From NCBI GenBank assembly GCA_025612245.1, contig JAAXKQ010000013.1, positions 1 to 64,000 of the forward strand: DNA of 64,000 nt. The letters run 5' to 3'. Every line of letters begins with the position of its first letter. Positions within the stretch are counted from its first letter, which is position 1. The translations under genes were made by a program, and so were the position numbers. The notes under the pieces were generated by a model that ran no database searches, was not told where the DNA came from, and saw nothing but the letters and a program-made list of their open reading frames with translations. Below, piece after piece: positions 9,633-18,878 of this stretch. The DNA is from Ignavibacteria bacterium (GTDB lineage: Bacteria > Bacteroidota > Ignavibacteria > Ignavibacteriales > SURF-24).

Positions 9633-11303
9633 CTAGTATTGGAGCTGCTGAAGCTGCGAGAGGCGTACCGGGCCCGACTTAACAACTTCATTACTGCAGC
9701 CCTTGGCAAAGAGCTTAAAGTTCTCTATAAATCTGGCTGCCAGTGCGTCGTACTTTTCCCAGTATTCGTTCTTGTCGCCCCAGGAGTTTGAGGGTTCCAG
9801 CACGTCTTCGGGAACATCAGGACATGAAAGCGGCACTTCAAAGCCGAAGAGTTTGTCCCTGCGGTACTCAACGTCGCAGAGCTTCCCATCCAGCGCAGCA
9901 TTGAGCAGGTTACGCGTATGGCGGATGCTGATGCGCTTTCCAACGCCGAAGCGCCCGCCTACCCAGCCCGTATTAACCAGCCAGCAGCTGACGTTATGCT
10001 TCAGCATTCTCTGCTTCAGCATTTCTGCGTATTCGAAGGGGTGGCGCACCATAAACGGCGCCCCGAAGCATGCGCTGAAGGTGATCTGCGGCTCTATGCC
10101 GAGGCCTATTTCTGTTCCTGCAATCTTTGAGGTATAGCCGCTAATAAAATGATACTGCGCCTGCTCTGGGTTAAGCCTTGCAATCGGCGGCATAACGCCC
10201 GAGGCGTCGCAGGTAAGGAATATTATGTTCTTTGGATGCGACTGCACCATCTTTTCGGGCACTATGTTTGGAATAAATTCAAGAGGGTAAGAGGCTCTTG
10301 TATTTTCCGTAATGTGGTCGTCGTTCAGGTCTATTAGGCGTGAGACCGGGTCGTAGACCACGTTCTCCAGTATTGTCCCGAACCTCTTCGTGCATGCATG
10401 TATCTCTGGCTCATGGTCCGGTGAAAGGCGTATTACCTTGGCATAGCAGCCGCTTTCGAAGTTGAATACGCCACGGCTGCTCCAGCCGTGCTCGTCATCC
10501 CCAATTAGTCTTTTTTTCGGGTCGGCTGAAAGCGTGGTCTTACCCGTCCCCGAAAGGCCGAAGAAAATTGCCACGTCGCCCTCCTTACCCACGTTTGCCG
10601 AGCAGTGCATGGGAAGAACGTCCCTGAATGTAAGCAGGAAATTCAAAACTGTAAAAACAGATTTTTTTATTTCACCGCCATAAAGGGAGTTTGCAATGAT
10701 GCAGATCCTTTCGGCAAAGTTCAGTATTATTGCCGTTTCCGAACGAGTGCCGTCAATGATCGGGTCAACCTTAAAGCCGGGAACTGCAATTACCGTAAAC
10801 TCCGGCACAAAGTTCTTTAAGACGTTCTGGTCCTGAGTGGTAATGAACATATTGCGTGCAAAAAGGCTGTGCCACGCCTTTTCAGTCACTATTCTTACCG
10901 GCAGGCGGTACTCCGGATCTGCCCCGGCGTAGCAGTCCTGCACAAAAAGCTCTTCACCCTGAGCCCAGGCCTGGAAGCGGTTAAACAGAGCGTTAAACTT
11001 TTCAAGGCTGTAGGGACGGTTATAAATGCCCCACCAGATCTTGTCTTCTGTAGATTCTTCCTTTACTATAAACTTATCGGCTGCGGCACGCGCCGTATGC
11101 TTGCCGGTATTTACAAGAAGAGGCCCTCCTTTTGAGAGGTGCCCTTCATTGCGGAAGATAACCTCCTCGTACAATGCTGCCTCAGGCAGGTTCCAGTAAA
11201 CCCTGTCCAGATAGTTTATACCCTGGTTTTTCAGCCTGAAATCCGATGCCAGCTCCATTGCCTCCCTGCTGGCTGGGGTGTTAAATTCTAAATATTTACT
11301 CAT
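9633..11303 (-). CDS. pckA: Phosphoenolpyruvate carboxykinase (ATP)
   Basis: PckA converts oxaloacetate and ATP to PEP, CO2 and ADP, the entry step of gluconeogenesis. The 556-residue protein shows the kinase loop GLSGTGKTT at 249-257, the metal-binding GDDEHGWS at 268-275 and the ATP-family RSETAI and GYTSKIAGTE segments, so it is the ATP-dependent, not GTP-dependent, form. Its ATG at 11303 overlaps the TGA of the upstream aminotransferase gene by 4 nt, implying translational coupling, and a strong terminator follows. The pairing of an oxaloacetate-producing aminotransferase with PckA suggests flux from aspartate to PEP (inference). Confidence 0.95.
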   Translation of the reverse strand: MSKYLEFNTPASREAMELASDFRLKNQGINYLDRVYWNLPEAALYEEVIFRNEGHLSKGGPLLVNTGKHTARAAADKFIVKEESTEDKIWWGIYNRPYSLEKFNALFNRFQAWAQGEELFVQDCYAGADPEYRLPVRIVTEKAWHSLFARNMFITTQDQNVLKNFVPEFTVIAVPGFKVDPIIDGTRSETAIILNFAERICIIANSLYGGEIKKSVFTVLNFLLTFRDVLPMHCSANVGKEGDVAIFFGLSGTGKTTLSADPKKRLIGDDEHGWSSRGVFNFESGCYAKVIRLSPDHEPEIHACTKRFGTILENVVYDPVSRLIDLNDDHITENTRASYPLEFIPNIVPEKMVQSHPKNIIFLTCDASGVMPPIARLNPEQAQYHFISGYTSKIAGTEIGLGIEPQITFSACFGAPFMVRHPFEYAEMLKQRMLKHNVSCWLVNTGWVGGRFGVGKRISIRHTRNLLNAALDGKLCDVEYRRDKLFGFEVPLSCPDVPEDVLEPSNSWGDKNEYWEKYDALAARFIENFKLFAKGCSNEVVKSGPVRLSQLQQLQY

Positions 11304-12517
11304 GACCAGTCCCTCACTAATTTGCGGTCGCCAATGTAGAGTTCATTTGGTGAATTGGGATCCAGAGCCCATTTCATGCGTTCAATACCATCAGTAATAT
11401 CCTTAATCGTTCCGCAGTAACTGAGCCTCAGGTAACCTTCAAGCCCGAATTCAGCTCCCGGAACCGTAAGAACCTGGACCTTATCGATCAGGAATTCTGA
11501 AAGCTTATTTGAGCTCTTCATGTAATGGCTGAAATCTGCAAAGCAGTAGAACGTACCGTCGGGTTTGTTGACCCTGACGCCTTCGAAAGAGTTTAGCTGA
11601 TCTATCATTACGTTGCGGTTATTTTCAAGCGTGCACCTGAGGCTTTCGACGCTGGACTGGACCCCGTTAAGAGCTCCTACGGCAGCCTGCTGCAGCACAA
11701 CCGAAGGCCCGGAGGTCTGGTGACCCTGTATGTTTGTCATGGCCTCAATCAGCTTTTTATTTGCCACGGCCCATCCGATCCTGAAACCCGTCATGGCATA
11801 CTGCTTCGAAATTCCGTTTATAACGATGAGCTTTGAATTTTCCGTGAGGTCTTTGGCATAATCGTAGCAGCTTACAGGCTTTCTGTTGTCGAAAATCAGG
11901 CGGTGGTAGATGTCATCCATAATCAAATACAGGTCGCGCTTCTCGCAGAAGTCCACTATGTCTGCAATAAACTCCCCGGAATACATTGCGCCTGTAGGGT
12001 TGTTAGGGCTATTGATAATGACCGCTTTGGTGTAAGGGCCCACCCTTTGCTCGATGTCCTGTATTGTGGGATAGAACGAACCGTCCTCAGGCAGGGCCGG
12101 AACCCCGATAGCCCCGCAGAGTTTTGCCATTTCGGGATAGCTCACCCAGTAAGGAGCCGGGAAAATTACCTCTTCCTGCGGATTTAGAATGGCCTGAAGT
12201 GCTACCATAATGGCCTGCTTTGCGCCGCCTGAAGCCATGACGTTCAGGGGTGAAACTTTTCTGTGATAGAATTCTTCTGTATAGCGGATAATGGCTTTTT
12301 TGAGGGCTGGAATGCCGTCAGCCGGGGTATATCTGACCTCCCCAGTATTCAGATTTGCTACGGCAGTAAGCAAGGCATCCATGGGAGCTTTGCTTTTTGG
12401 CTCGCCTCCGCCAAGGTGGATGACAGGATCACCTTTTTCCCTTAAAATTGCAGCCTTCTCGTTAAGCTTAAGAGTAGGTGAAGCGCAAATAGTTCTGGCA
12501 ATTTGACTTAGACTCAT
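11300..12517 (-). CDS. Aspartate aminotransferase-like enzyme coupled to pckA
   Basis: This is a second class I aminotransferase, clearly a paralogue of the 8240-9430 gene. It shows SGGAKQA at 96-102, NNPTG at 172-176, DDIYHRL, Schiff-base Lys238 in GISKQYAMTGFRIGW and the C-terminal LRLSYCG arginine. I place the start at 12517, where AAAGGG lies just upstream and the product (405 residues) begins MSLSQIART like its relatives; the longer frame from 12592 would add 25 residues with no homology. The stop overlaps the pckA ATG by 4 nt. Aspartate or another amino acid giving a 2-oxoacid is the likely donor; the pckA link favours oxaloacetate as product. Confidence 0.82.
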   Translation of the reverse strand: MSLSQIARTICASPTLKLNEKAAILREKGDPVIHLGGGEPKSKAPMDALLTAVANLNTGEVRYTPADGIPALKKAIIRYTEEFYHRKVSPLNVMASGGAKQAIMVALQAILNPQEEVIFPAPYWVSYPEMAKLCGAIGVPALPEDGSFYPTIQDIEQRVGPYTKAVIINSPNNPTGAMYSGEFIADIVDFCEKRDLYLIMDDIYHRLIFDNRKPVSCYDYAKDLTENSKLIVINGISKQYAMTGFRIGWAVANKKLIEAMTNIQGHQTSGPSVVLQQAAVGALNGVQSSVESLRCTLENNRNVMIDQLNSFEGVRVNKPDGTFYCFADFSHYMKSSNKLSEFLIDKVQVLTVPGAEFGLEGYLRLSYCGTIKDITDGIERMKWALDPNSPNELYIGDRKLVRDWS

Positions 12518-12773
12518 TGAACACCCTTTGTTTATTTGTAATGAAAACACACGAGTGCAACTTAATCTTACTGCCTTACTGTCCCCAGGCATCTGTTTTG
12601 CCAGGGATTTTCCCGGTACTTTGCTTTTTTAGTCCCCGGTGTGAAAGCAATATTCAACTAATTGAAGAACAAAGTCAATAGAACTTAAAATATTTACCCA
12701 AATGCCGGCGCCGCATTTTACTTTTAAAAAAAACCGGCTTCGTCCGGATTAACAGTTTAACCCGGATTTTCAT

Positions 12774-13253
12774 TCATCCGAATTTTTCGCGCAGTGCCCT
12801 GGAGACGTTCTCAGGCACAAAATCGCTTACGTCGCTTTTCAGGCTTGCAAGGTTGCGTATGATGGAAGAGTTCAGATATGTATATTTTTCGTGGGGCATG
12901 AGGAATATGGTTGAAACGTCTCCATCCAGCTTGCGGTTCATAAGAGCCATCTGGAACTCATACTCAAAGTCGCTTACTGCACGCAACCCTCTGATAATGC
13001 CTACAGCACCAACCTTCCTTGCATACTCTACTGTCAGACCGTCAAAGGAATCCACCTCAACGTTCGGGAACTCCTTCAGGCTTTCTTTCAGCAATTCAAT
13101 TCTCTCTTCAACCGTGAAAAGAGGGGTCAGCTTGTTCGGGTTTAGCGCAATCGTAACAATCACGCTGTCGAAGAGCTCACAGGCGCGTTTAATTATATCT
13201 ACATGCCCGAATGTAACGGGATCGAAAGTGCCGGGATAAATTACTTTTCTCAT
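12774..13253 (-). CDS. coaD: Pantetheine-phosphate adenylyltransferase
   Basis: CoaD transfers AMP to 4'-phosphopantetheine, the penultimate step of coenzyme A synthesis. The 159-residue protein fits the family length exactly. It opens with YPGTFDPVTFGHVDII, carrying the nucleotidyltransferase TxGH motif, and contains the GLRAVSDFEYEFQMALMN-type segment near residue 90 and the S-S/T-x-x-R motif (YLNSSIIRNLA) near residue 125. It is the last gene of the minus-strand cluster, 170 nt after rsmD, the same neighbour it has in many bacteria. A GC stem near 12735-12748 followed by a T-run on the minus strand may terminate it. Confidence 0.94.
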   Translation of the reverse strand: MRKVIYPGTFDPVTFGHVDIIKRACELFDSVIVTIALNPNKLTPLFTVEERIELLKESLKEFPNVEVDSFDGLTVEYARKVGAVGIIRGLRAVSDFEYEFQMALMNRKLDGDVSTIFLMPHEKYTYLNSSIIRNLASLKSDVSDFVPENVSRALREKFG

Positions 13254-13331
13254 TGTCTAATATAGCATTTTTATTTCATCTGCCCTACAATTATAAGAAC
13301 TTAATTGGTGCAAGGCAAGCACTATAAAAAG

Positions 13332-13373
13332 AAAGGTCCAAAGGGTCCCAGGTTCGAAGTTCAAGGTTTGAAG
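13332..13373. repeat. Short degenerate repeat patch between rsmD and coaD
   Basis: The gap holds imperfect tandem words of the form GGTTCGAA, GTTCAA, GGTTTGAAG preceded by AAAGGTCC and AAAGGGTCCC. Such low-complexity intergenic patches look non-coding. I cannot tell from one window whether the unit recurs in the genome. Confidence 0.3.
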
Positions 13374-13423
13374 CCCAGTATCCGAAGTTTTCTCCTTTAG
13401 AGTAGACGAGGTCACGTCGAGCT

Positions 13424-13981
13424 TTATTCTGAAGCGGAGTTTTCGAAGCTATAGAGCAGCGTGTCGCCAATGCGCTTAAAGGGTTCAGTGCCAAAGTTCT
13501 TAATGTCATTATCCTTGGTCTGTATCGAACGCTCAATAATTATTAACCCCTCTTCAGCAAGGAAACCGTTCCTCAGGAGGTTCTTCACCACAGTGTGTAT
13601 GTCGTCCTTGAAAAATGGAGGATCTGCAAGTATCAGATCGTACCTGGCGTGGTCGGTAATGGTGGAAAACCTAACGGCTTCCATTTTAAAAATCTTGAAG
13701 GGAAAGTCCCCTTTCACGGATTTTATATTTTCTTCCAGTATTTTATAGATCGGGAAGTTCTTTTCAATGAAATGCACCTCACCTGCCCCTCGGCTGGCGG
13801 CTTCAAGCCCCAGGGCCCCGGAACCGGAATAAATATCAAGGACCCTTATGCCTTCAAAACTAATGCGGTTATTCAGCAGGTTAAAAAGCGTTTCCCTGAC
13901 CCTGTCAGTTGTAGGGCGCGTAAACTTCGAATCCGGAGCCTTAAGGCTTCTGCCCTTGAATTGTCCTGAAATTATCCTCAT
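13424..13981 (-). CDS. rsmD: 16S rRNA (guanine966-N2)-methyltransferase
   Basis: RsmD methylates G966 of 16S rRNA using S-adenosylmethionine. The 185-residue sequence has the signature N-terminus MRIISGQFKGR, the PTTDRVRETLFNLL helix, the SAM loop LDIYSGSGALGLEAASRGA and the catalytic ADPPF motif near residue 121. It starts 3 nt after the PilM-like gene ends, so the two are co-translated from one transcript. The rsmD-coaD order is common in bacteria and supports both calls. Confidence 0.93.
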   Translation of the reverse strand: MRIISGQFKGRSLKAPDSKFTRPTTDRVRETLFNLLNNRISFEGIRVLDIYSGSGALGLEAASRGAGEVHFIEKNFPIYKILEENIKSVKGDFPFKIFKMEAVRFSTITDHARYDLILADPPFFKDDIHTVVKNLLRNGFLAEEGLIIIERSIQTKDNDIKNFGTEPFKRIGDTLLYSFENSASE

Positions 13982-13984
13982 AGT

Positions 13985-14905
13985 CTAAACCAGTCTGAAA
14001 GCTATTGCCGCAGCGGGTGAAAAGGAGTTTGCTTTTTCGGTAAACGCGCGTGATTCAAACAGATCAGGATTTACCTTAAGTTCCTCAAAGGGATTAAAAC
14101 GGATGAAATCGATACTCAGGCTTTTTGCCGCTTTTTCAAGCAGAGAGTCGGGTATGTTATCCCCCGAAATAAATGCTTTTGAAATGCTTGCCGGGTTAAT
14201 TTTGATGCTCTTGCCCGCTTCAAGCTCCTCAGAAAGCCTTGTCAGTATTTCACCGGCATTGGACAATTGAACGATGTCGAAATAGATCGGTTTCCCCCTG
14301 AAAAGAAATGTAACCGAAAGCGCCTCGCCTGCAATGTATACGCTTAGAATTACCTCCCTGTCGCTCGGGGAATTGCCAAGAGAAATCAGCCTGTCGGAAG
14401 CTATGTGAACGTTATCAACGTACTTAAGCTTCAGACCGTTTTTAAGGCAGAAGTTATTTAAGAGTTTAAGATATTTTCTGTATGTGGCAACGACAATGGC
14501 AGAAGAAAAAGTTTTCTTGTTGTCTTCGACCTTTATGCTCTGAACGACCATTTCCTCCCTGGAGGATTTGGGAAAGAGATTTGAAAGCTCCCACTTGAAC
14601 TCTTCCAGCATATCGTCCTGAACGAGCGTATTTTCGTATGGAAGCCTTACGACGTGAAAAAGGCTGTTCGGCAGTGTAAAAGATACCAGTTTGCTTTTAA
14701 GCGGCCTTCGCATTACAAGTTCATCGAATGCACCCTGAAGAGTTGCCAAAACTTTTGTCTCTTTTGCATTCAAGTCGAGAAACTCGCTAAAGTATTCTTC
14801 ATCGGCATTTTCAACAATAAATTCTTCATCAGAATAATTGACTTCAACCAGCTGCATTTTAGCGCTGGTAAGGTTTATTCCCGCATGATTCTGAAATCCC
14901 GGCAT
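13985..14905 (-). CDS. PilM-like actin-fold protein
   Basis: The 306-residue protein resembles the PilM/FtsA-like actin fold of type IV pilus and type II secretion systems: an N-terminal GINLTSAKMQLVEV strand pair, a long acidic middle with LPYENTLVQDDMLEEFKWEL resembling the PilM segment that binds the inner-membrane face, and a C-terminal FNPFEELKVNP...SPAAAIAFRLV ending typical of PilM. The start at 14905 is chosen because GTGGAG lies upstream and the first residues then enter the fold; the longer frame from 14953 lacks this. No pilN/O/Q genes follow; instead rsmD does. The family assignment is by pattern and is moderately secure; the function in pilus assembly is inference. Confidence 0.6.
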   Translation of the reverse strand: MPGFQNHAGINLTSAKMQLVEVNYSDEEFIVENADEEYFSEFLDLNAKETKVLATLQGAFDELVMRRPLKSKLVSFTLPNSLFHVVRLPYENTLVQDDMLEEFKWELSNLFPKSSREEMVVQSIKVEDNKKTFSSAIVVATYRKYLKLLNNFCLKNGLKLKYVDNVHIASDRLISLGNSPSDREVILSVYIAGEALSVTFLFRGKPIYFDIVQLSNAGEILTRLSEELEAGKSIKINPASISKAFISGDNIPDSLLEKAAKSLSIDFIRFNPFEELKVNPDLFESRAFTEKANSFSPAAAIAFRLV

Positions 14906-15007
14906 TTTTACTCCACTTCCATGCTGCACAAGAGGAGCAGCAGTAGAAAACAATAATTTTAAGAGTTAAAAAAATTGCACCCCATTTATCACAGAGTGCA
15001 ATATAAG

Positions 15008-15562
15008 CTATTTCACAAAAACATACTTCCGGATTTTATTCATTTTTGAAGGCCCGATTCCTTTTACGTCCAAGAGCTGATCTACGGAATTGAACCTCCC
15101 TTTCCGGCTTCTAAGTTCCAGTATTTTCCCGGCCGTCTTTTGACCTATGCCTGGCAGCTTCATTAAGTCCTCCAATCTGGCAGCATTTATGTCAATGCTG
15201 TTTTCTTCAGCCAATACTTTCTTTTTGAAGGAAGTGCCGCCTGCCTTGGGAGCGCTTTCTTCTTTGCCCTCATCTGAAAAAGCGGCATTTTTCAGGCTGC
15301 CCGTGGCCAAAGTACCCCCGCCTGACGGTTCATCCGATTGCCCTGAATAAGCCTTTCCCGAAGAAGAATCTTCCACTGAAGAATCTCCTGCCAGAAACAG
15401 GCTGTCGCTGGCAGTATAGTCAAAATCCCTGTAGGAAGCCGGGCTTTCTTTGAGAGAATATTTAATTAATACTCCGGCCAGGAACATCCCGACGAGGGAT
15501 GAAACTACAATAAATTCAGTCCGTGTAAACCCCAGCCGGCTGGCGGCTTTACTGAATTGCAT
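15008..15562 (-). CDS. ComEA-like membrane-anchored helix-hairpin-helix protein
   Basis: The 184-residue protein has an N-terminal transmembrane helix (about 15-34), a low-complexity Ser/Gly/Glu linker (about 45-115) and a C-terminal pair of helix-hairpin-helix motifs, LPGIGQKTAGKI and VKGIGPSKMNKI, preceded by IDINAA. This matches ComEA-type DNA-binding proteins that capture incoming DNA at the membrane during transformation. Its gene begins 10 nt after dnaJ ends and precedes the PilM-like gene, so the three probably share a transcript. A general DNA-binding role is well supported; competence is inference. Confidence 0.78.
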   Translation of the reverse strand: MQFSKAASRLGFTRTEFIVVSSLVGMFLAGVLIKYSLKESPASYRDFDYTASDSLFLAGDSSVEDSSSGKAYSGQSDEPSGGGTLATGSLKNAAFSDEGKEESAPKAGGTSFKKKVLAEENSIDINAARLEDLMKLPGIGQKTAGKILELRSRKGRFNSVDQLLDVKGIGPSKMNKIRKYVFVK

Positions 15563-15572
15563 TTTAATGTTT

Positions 15573-16706
15573 TTAGTTTGAGACTTTTATGTTAGGCATT
15601 TCAGCCAGTTCTTTCAAAAGCTCTTTTTCCTTGGAATTAACCTTGCCCGGCACGTGTATATTAATCCTTACCAGCTCATCCCCGGCTCCGTGGCGGTTGA
15701 GGTGCTGAATCCCCTTTTCGCGCATCTTGAGGAATTTCCCGGGCTGCGTGCCAGGATCTATCTTCAGCTTTGCCTTCCCGTTAAGAGTCGGGACCTCAGC
15801 TTCTGTACCCAGAACCACCTGCGGATAGCTCAGGTACAGTTCATAGATAATATCGTCACCTTCGCGCACGAAGTAATCGTGAGGCATCTCCTCGAAAACC
15901 ACAATTATGTTGCCTGCCTGGCCGTTTCTTTTTCCTGCGTTACCTTCGCCGCGCATAGTCATGTAGCTTCCGCTTGTAACGCCTGATGGAACATTTACCT
16001 TTATGGTGTCTTCGCCATAAACTCTTCCGTCGCCCGAGCAGTTCTTGCATGGGCTGTCAACAACGGTCCCTTCACCGTCGCAGTTTGAGCACGCCGCAAT
16101 GTTGACGAACTGTCCAAAGACGGATCTCGATACGTTTCTTACTTCGCCGCTGCCGTTGCACACAGGGCAGGTCTTTACGGAAGTACCGCCCTTGGCGCCT
16201 GTTCCGCTGCAGACCTCGCACTTAATGTATTTCTTAATTTTAATTTTCTTTGTAACACCGGTCGCAATTTCCTCAAGTGTAAGTTTCAGAACAACCTTCA
16301 AATCCGAGCCCGGTGTACCGGTTCCCCTTTTCCTGCCTCTCGACTGAGAGGATTGCCCGCCGAAAAAGTCGTCGAATATTGATCCGCCGCCCCCGGCAAA
16401 TCCGCCGCCGAAAATATCCGAGAAGTGTGAGAATATGTCGTTTATATTGCTGAAACCCTCAAAATCCTGTGCTCCGCCGCCTCTGAGGCCGCTGTGGCCG
16501 TAACGGTCGTACTTTGCTTTCTTCTCTTCATTGCTTAAAACTTCGTATGCCTCGGCAGCTTCCTTAAATTTTTCTTCTGCATCCTTGTCATCCGGGTTCC
16601 TGTCCGGATGATACTGCATTGCAAGTTTTCTGTAAGCCTTTTTTATGTCATCTTTTGAAGCATTTTTATCAACACCCAATACTTCGTAATAATCTCTTTT
16701 ATCCAT
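15573..16706 (-). CDS. dnaJ: Chaperone protein DnaJ
   Basis: The 377-residue co-chaperone stimulates DnaK ATPase and delivers substrates. Domain order is complete: J domain with HPD at 33-35, a Gly/Phe-rich linker (about 75-130), four zinc-binding CxxCxGxG repeats ([32 protein letters not shown]) near 160-230 and two C-terminal beta-barrel substrate domains. It lies third in hrcA-grpE-dnaJ, and there is no dnaK in the window. The start ATG at 16706 is the conserved [12 protein letters not shown]. Confidence 0.97.
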   Translation of the reverse strand: MDKRDYYEVLGVDKNASKDDIKKAYRKLAMQYHPDRNPDDKDAEEKFKEAAEAYEVLSNEEKKAKYDRYGHSGLRGGGAQDFEGFSNINDIFSHFSDIFGGGFAGGGGSIFDDFFGGQSSQSRGRKRGTGTPGSDLKVVLKLTLEEIATGVTKKIKIKKYIKCEVCSGTGAKGGTSVKTCPVCNGSGEVRNVSRSVFGQFVNIAACSNCDGEGTVVDSPCKNCSGDGRVYGEDTIKVNVPSGVTSGSYMTMRGEGNAGKRNGQAGNIIVVFEEMPHDYFVREGDDIIYELYLSYPQVVLGTEAEVPTLNGKAKLKIDPGTQPGKFLKMREKGIQHLNRHGAGDELVRINIHVPGKVNSKEKELLKELAEMPNIKVSN

Positions 16707-16827
16707 TTTCTATATTTAACCCTTTAGATTTCCTATTAATAATTGTACGGACATTCTATCTCTTGCCTTGGGCAGATCTATAAGCCTGAATTACTTCAAA
16801 CAACCAACATGAAACAAAGGAAACGCT

Positions 16828-17511
16828 TTATTTAGTTTCCGATGAATTTTCATCACTTACAATCACCTTGGCATGGCGTATAACCTTATCCTTATACATG
16901 TAACCCGGCTCCACTACCTCAATTACGGTATGAGGTGCTACACCCGGCACTGTCTGCTGAAGCAGAGCCTCATGAAAGTTAAAGTCAAACGGCTTCCCCT
17001 TGGCATCTATTTTCTTAACCCCCTGCTCATCAAGAACCCTGGAGAACTTGTTAAGAACCATGTTCAGCCCTTCCTTAATAGCATCCTGGTTATTAGCCTC
17101 TTTTGCATGCAGCATCGACCTTTCAAGGTCGTCATAAACGGGAAGAATTTTGACAATAAAAGACTCAGCTGCATATTTTAGCCAGTTGAGCTGCTCGTTT
17201 TCAGTTCTTCTTTTGTAGTTCTCAAATTCGGCAGCTTTCCTTAAAAGCTTGTCCTTCATTTCGGCTACTTCTCTGGACAGGTTTTCATTTTCCTCTCTTA
17301 AGGCTTTGAATTCAGGGCTTTCCACGACTGATTCTGCAGACTTTTCCTGTGCTGCATTATCGGCAGCACCAACATTTTGATTAGCGTCTTTTATCTCCTG
17401 TCCGCCCTTATCCTGCGAAACATTCTTTGGAGCGCTGCTCTTTGAGCTTCTTTCAACTTTAATCTGATGCGATTCATGATCCCTGTTTTTTTCTTCCTTT
17501 TTATCCTTCAT
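16828..17511 (-). CDS. grpE: Nucleotide exchange factor GrpE
   Basis: GrpE releases ADP from DnaK. The protein has a long charged, low-complexity N-terminus (about 1-65), a coiled-coil alpha helix (about 70-125, including LREENENLSREVAEMKDKLLRKAAEFENYKRR-like heptads) and the C-terminal beta domain with GYMYKDKVIRHAKV. I place the start at 17511, where GGAG is 6 nt upstream; an ATG at 17523 would add four residues but has no ribosome site. It sits between hrcA and dnaJ. Confidence 0.93.
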   Translation of the reverse strand: MKDKKEEKNRDHESHQIKVERSSKSSAPKNVSQDKGGQEIKDANQNVGAADNAAQEKSAESVVESPEFKALREENENLSREVAEMKDKLLRKAAEFENYKRRTENEQLNWLKYAAESFIVKILPVYDDLERSMLHAKEANNQDAIKEGLNMVLNKFSRVLDEQGVKKIDAKGKPFDFNFHEALLQQTVPGVAPHTVIEVVEPGYMYKDKVIRHAKVIVSDENSSETK

Positions 17512-17601
17512 TATCTTCTCCATTTCAATTTTTATTTATAAGACAATGTCTTTTTCCGCTCTAGGCAAGGTCCTTTTTAACCCTTATTCCTTGCAGTAGC
17601 A

Positions 17602-18657
17602 TTACTCGGGGCTGCCTTTTCTCATGTATTCCGAAAGCACCTCAGCCACGTAGACTATGGATGCAATCATCTTGGAATACTGCATTCTCCTGGGGCCTAC
17701 AATACCTATCGTGCCGGAGACATCACCTATTGTGTAATCTTTAGTAATAAGGCTGTAGTCGTTAAGCCTTTCAGATTCATTTTCTTTCCCGATCTTAATG
17801 ACCAGGTCGTTCTCAGAGCTGATTTTATTATTCATCACGTGAACAATAACATCTTTATCCTCAATGAGCTCAATAATGCCCTGGAATTGTTCATGTTTTT
17901 CAAATTCGGGCTGCTTTAAAATATTTTTTGCACCCGTAATGACAGCCCTCTCGGAGCTCTTAAAGCCCGCGAATATCCTGTCGGCCGAATCAAGGAACAC
18001 CCTGATAATAGGCCTGTAGTTTTCGCTGATATCCCTGAAGCGCTCCCCAATAGTGCGCTTGATCTCGGACAGAGTAAGTCCTGCGAGGCGTTCATTGAGG
18101 AGCCTTTGTACCGCCTCGATATGGTCGCTGTTAAACTCGGCGTTGATCTCCAGCGTAATAGTCTTCACCAGGCCGCTAACAATACTCACCACAACAAGAA
18201 TGCGCGAGGATGTAAGCTGTACGATCTGTATCTTTTCAAGGCGCCCTGTCTCCAGTTTAGGATACGTAACCAGGGCGAGCTGGTTAGTGATATCGCTCAA
18301 AATTGCAGAAGTCACCTGAATAAGGTCGTCCGTCTCCTGCATAAAAACTCTGAGCTCACGCAATATGGTTTCTTTTTCGTCCTCCTGCAGAACCGGAGGT
18401 TCCATGAGGCTGTTTACAAAGAAACGATACCCTTTGTCTGTAGGAACACGCCCGGCAGAGGTATGAGGATGATTAAGGTATCCGGCATCTTCCAGGTCGG
18501 CCATAATGTTTCTTATGGTTGCCGCTGAAAGCCCCAGCCCGTATTTTTTTGTCAGGTTGCTTGAACCTACCGGGTTAGCAGTCAGAACAAACTGCTGAAT
18601 TATGTTCCTTAAGATCGTCTTTTCCCTGTCGCTTAATTCTATCGGTTCCATATCCAT
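17602..18657 (-). CDS. hrcA: Heat-inducible transcription repressor HrcA
   Basis: HrcA represses heat-shock operons by binding CIRCE elements. The protein shows the N-terminal winged helix with LSDREKTILRNIIQQFVLTANPVGS and GLSAATIRNIMADLEDAGYLNHPHTSAGRVPT, then the GAF-like and dimerisation domains and a C-terminal GIVGPRRMQYSKMIASIVYV, giving a family-typical 350 residues. I use the ATG at 18657; a TTG at 18681 would add eight residues but lies almost at the predicted transcript start. No CIRCE (TTAGCACTC-N9-GAGTGCTAA) is visible upstream, so self-repression through a standard CIRCE is not supported here. Confidence 0.9.
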   Translation of the reverse strand: MDMEPIELSDREKTILRNIIQQFVLTANPVGSSNLTKKYGLGLSAATIRNIMADLEDAGYLNHPHTSAGRVPTDKGYRFFVNSLMEPPVLQEDEKETILRELRVFMQETDDLIQVTSAILSDITNQLALVTYPKLETGRLEKIQIVQLTSSRILVVVSIVSGLVKTITLEINAEFNSDHIEAVQRLLNERLAGLTLSEIKRTIGERFRDISENYRPIIRVFLDSADRIFAGFKSSERAVITGAKNILKQPEFEKHEQFQGIIELIEDKDVIVHVMNNKISSENDLVIKIGKENESERLNDYSLITKDYTIGDVSGTIGIVGPRRMQYSKMIASIVYVAEVLSEYMRKGSPE

Positions 18658-18691
18658 GCACTGATTGAATTTACTTGCCAAATCATTTTTT

Positions 18692-18699
18692 CAAATTTA
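18692..18699 (-). promoter_or_regulatory. TAnnTTTG minus-7 element upstream of hrcA
   Basis: On the minus strand TAAATTTG matches the Bacteroidota minus-7 consensus exactly and would start transcription near 18684, about 27 nt before the hrcA ATG. No clear TTG at the minus-33 position was seen, so this is tentative. Confidence 0.3.
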
Positions 18700-18878
18700 A
18701 ATATATTAAAAAAAACGGAATTTTTCACGAAACAATGCCCTGCCGCAATCCCGGGCCTTCCTAGTTTAAGCCCGGTGCCCATGGGTAAAAAGGTTTAACA
18801 CGCAAAGGAGCTAAATCCCTTTTCTTTTGAATAAGAGGCAAATATTAGCTAATTTAGGGAAAAGAATTTGAGGTACAT

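Noticed and set aside
13291-13536. ORF across the rsmD-coaD gap
   Set aside because: Overlaps the 3' end of rsmD in another frame and includes the repeat patch; no coding features.
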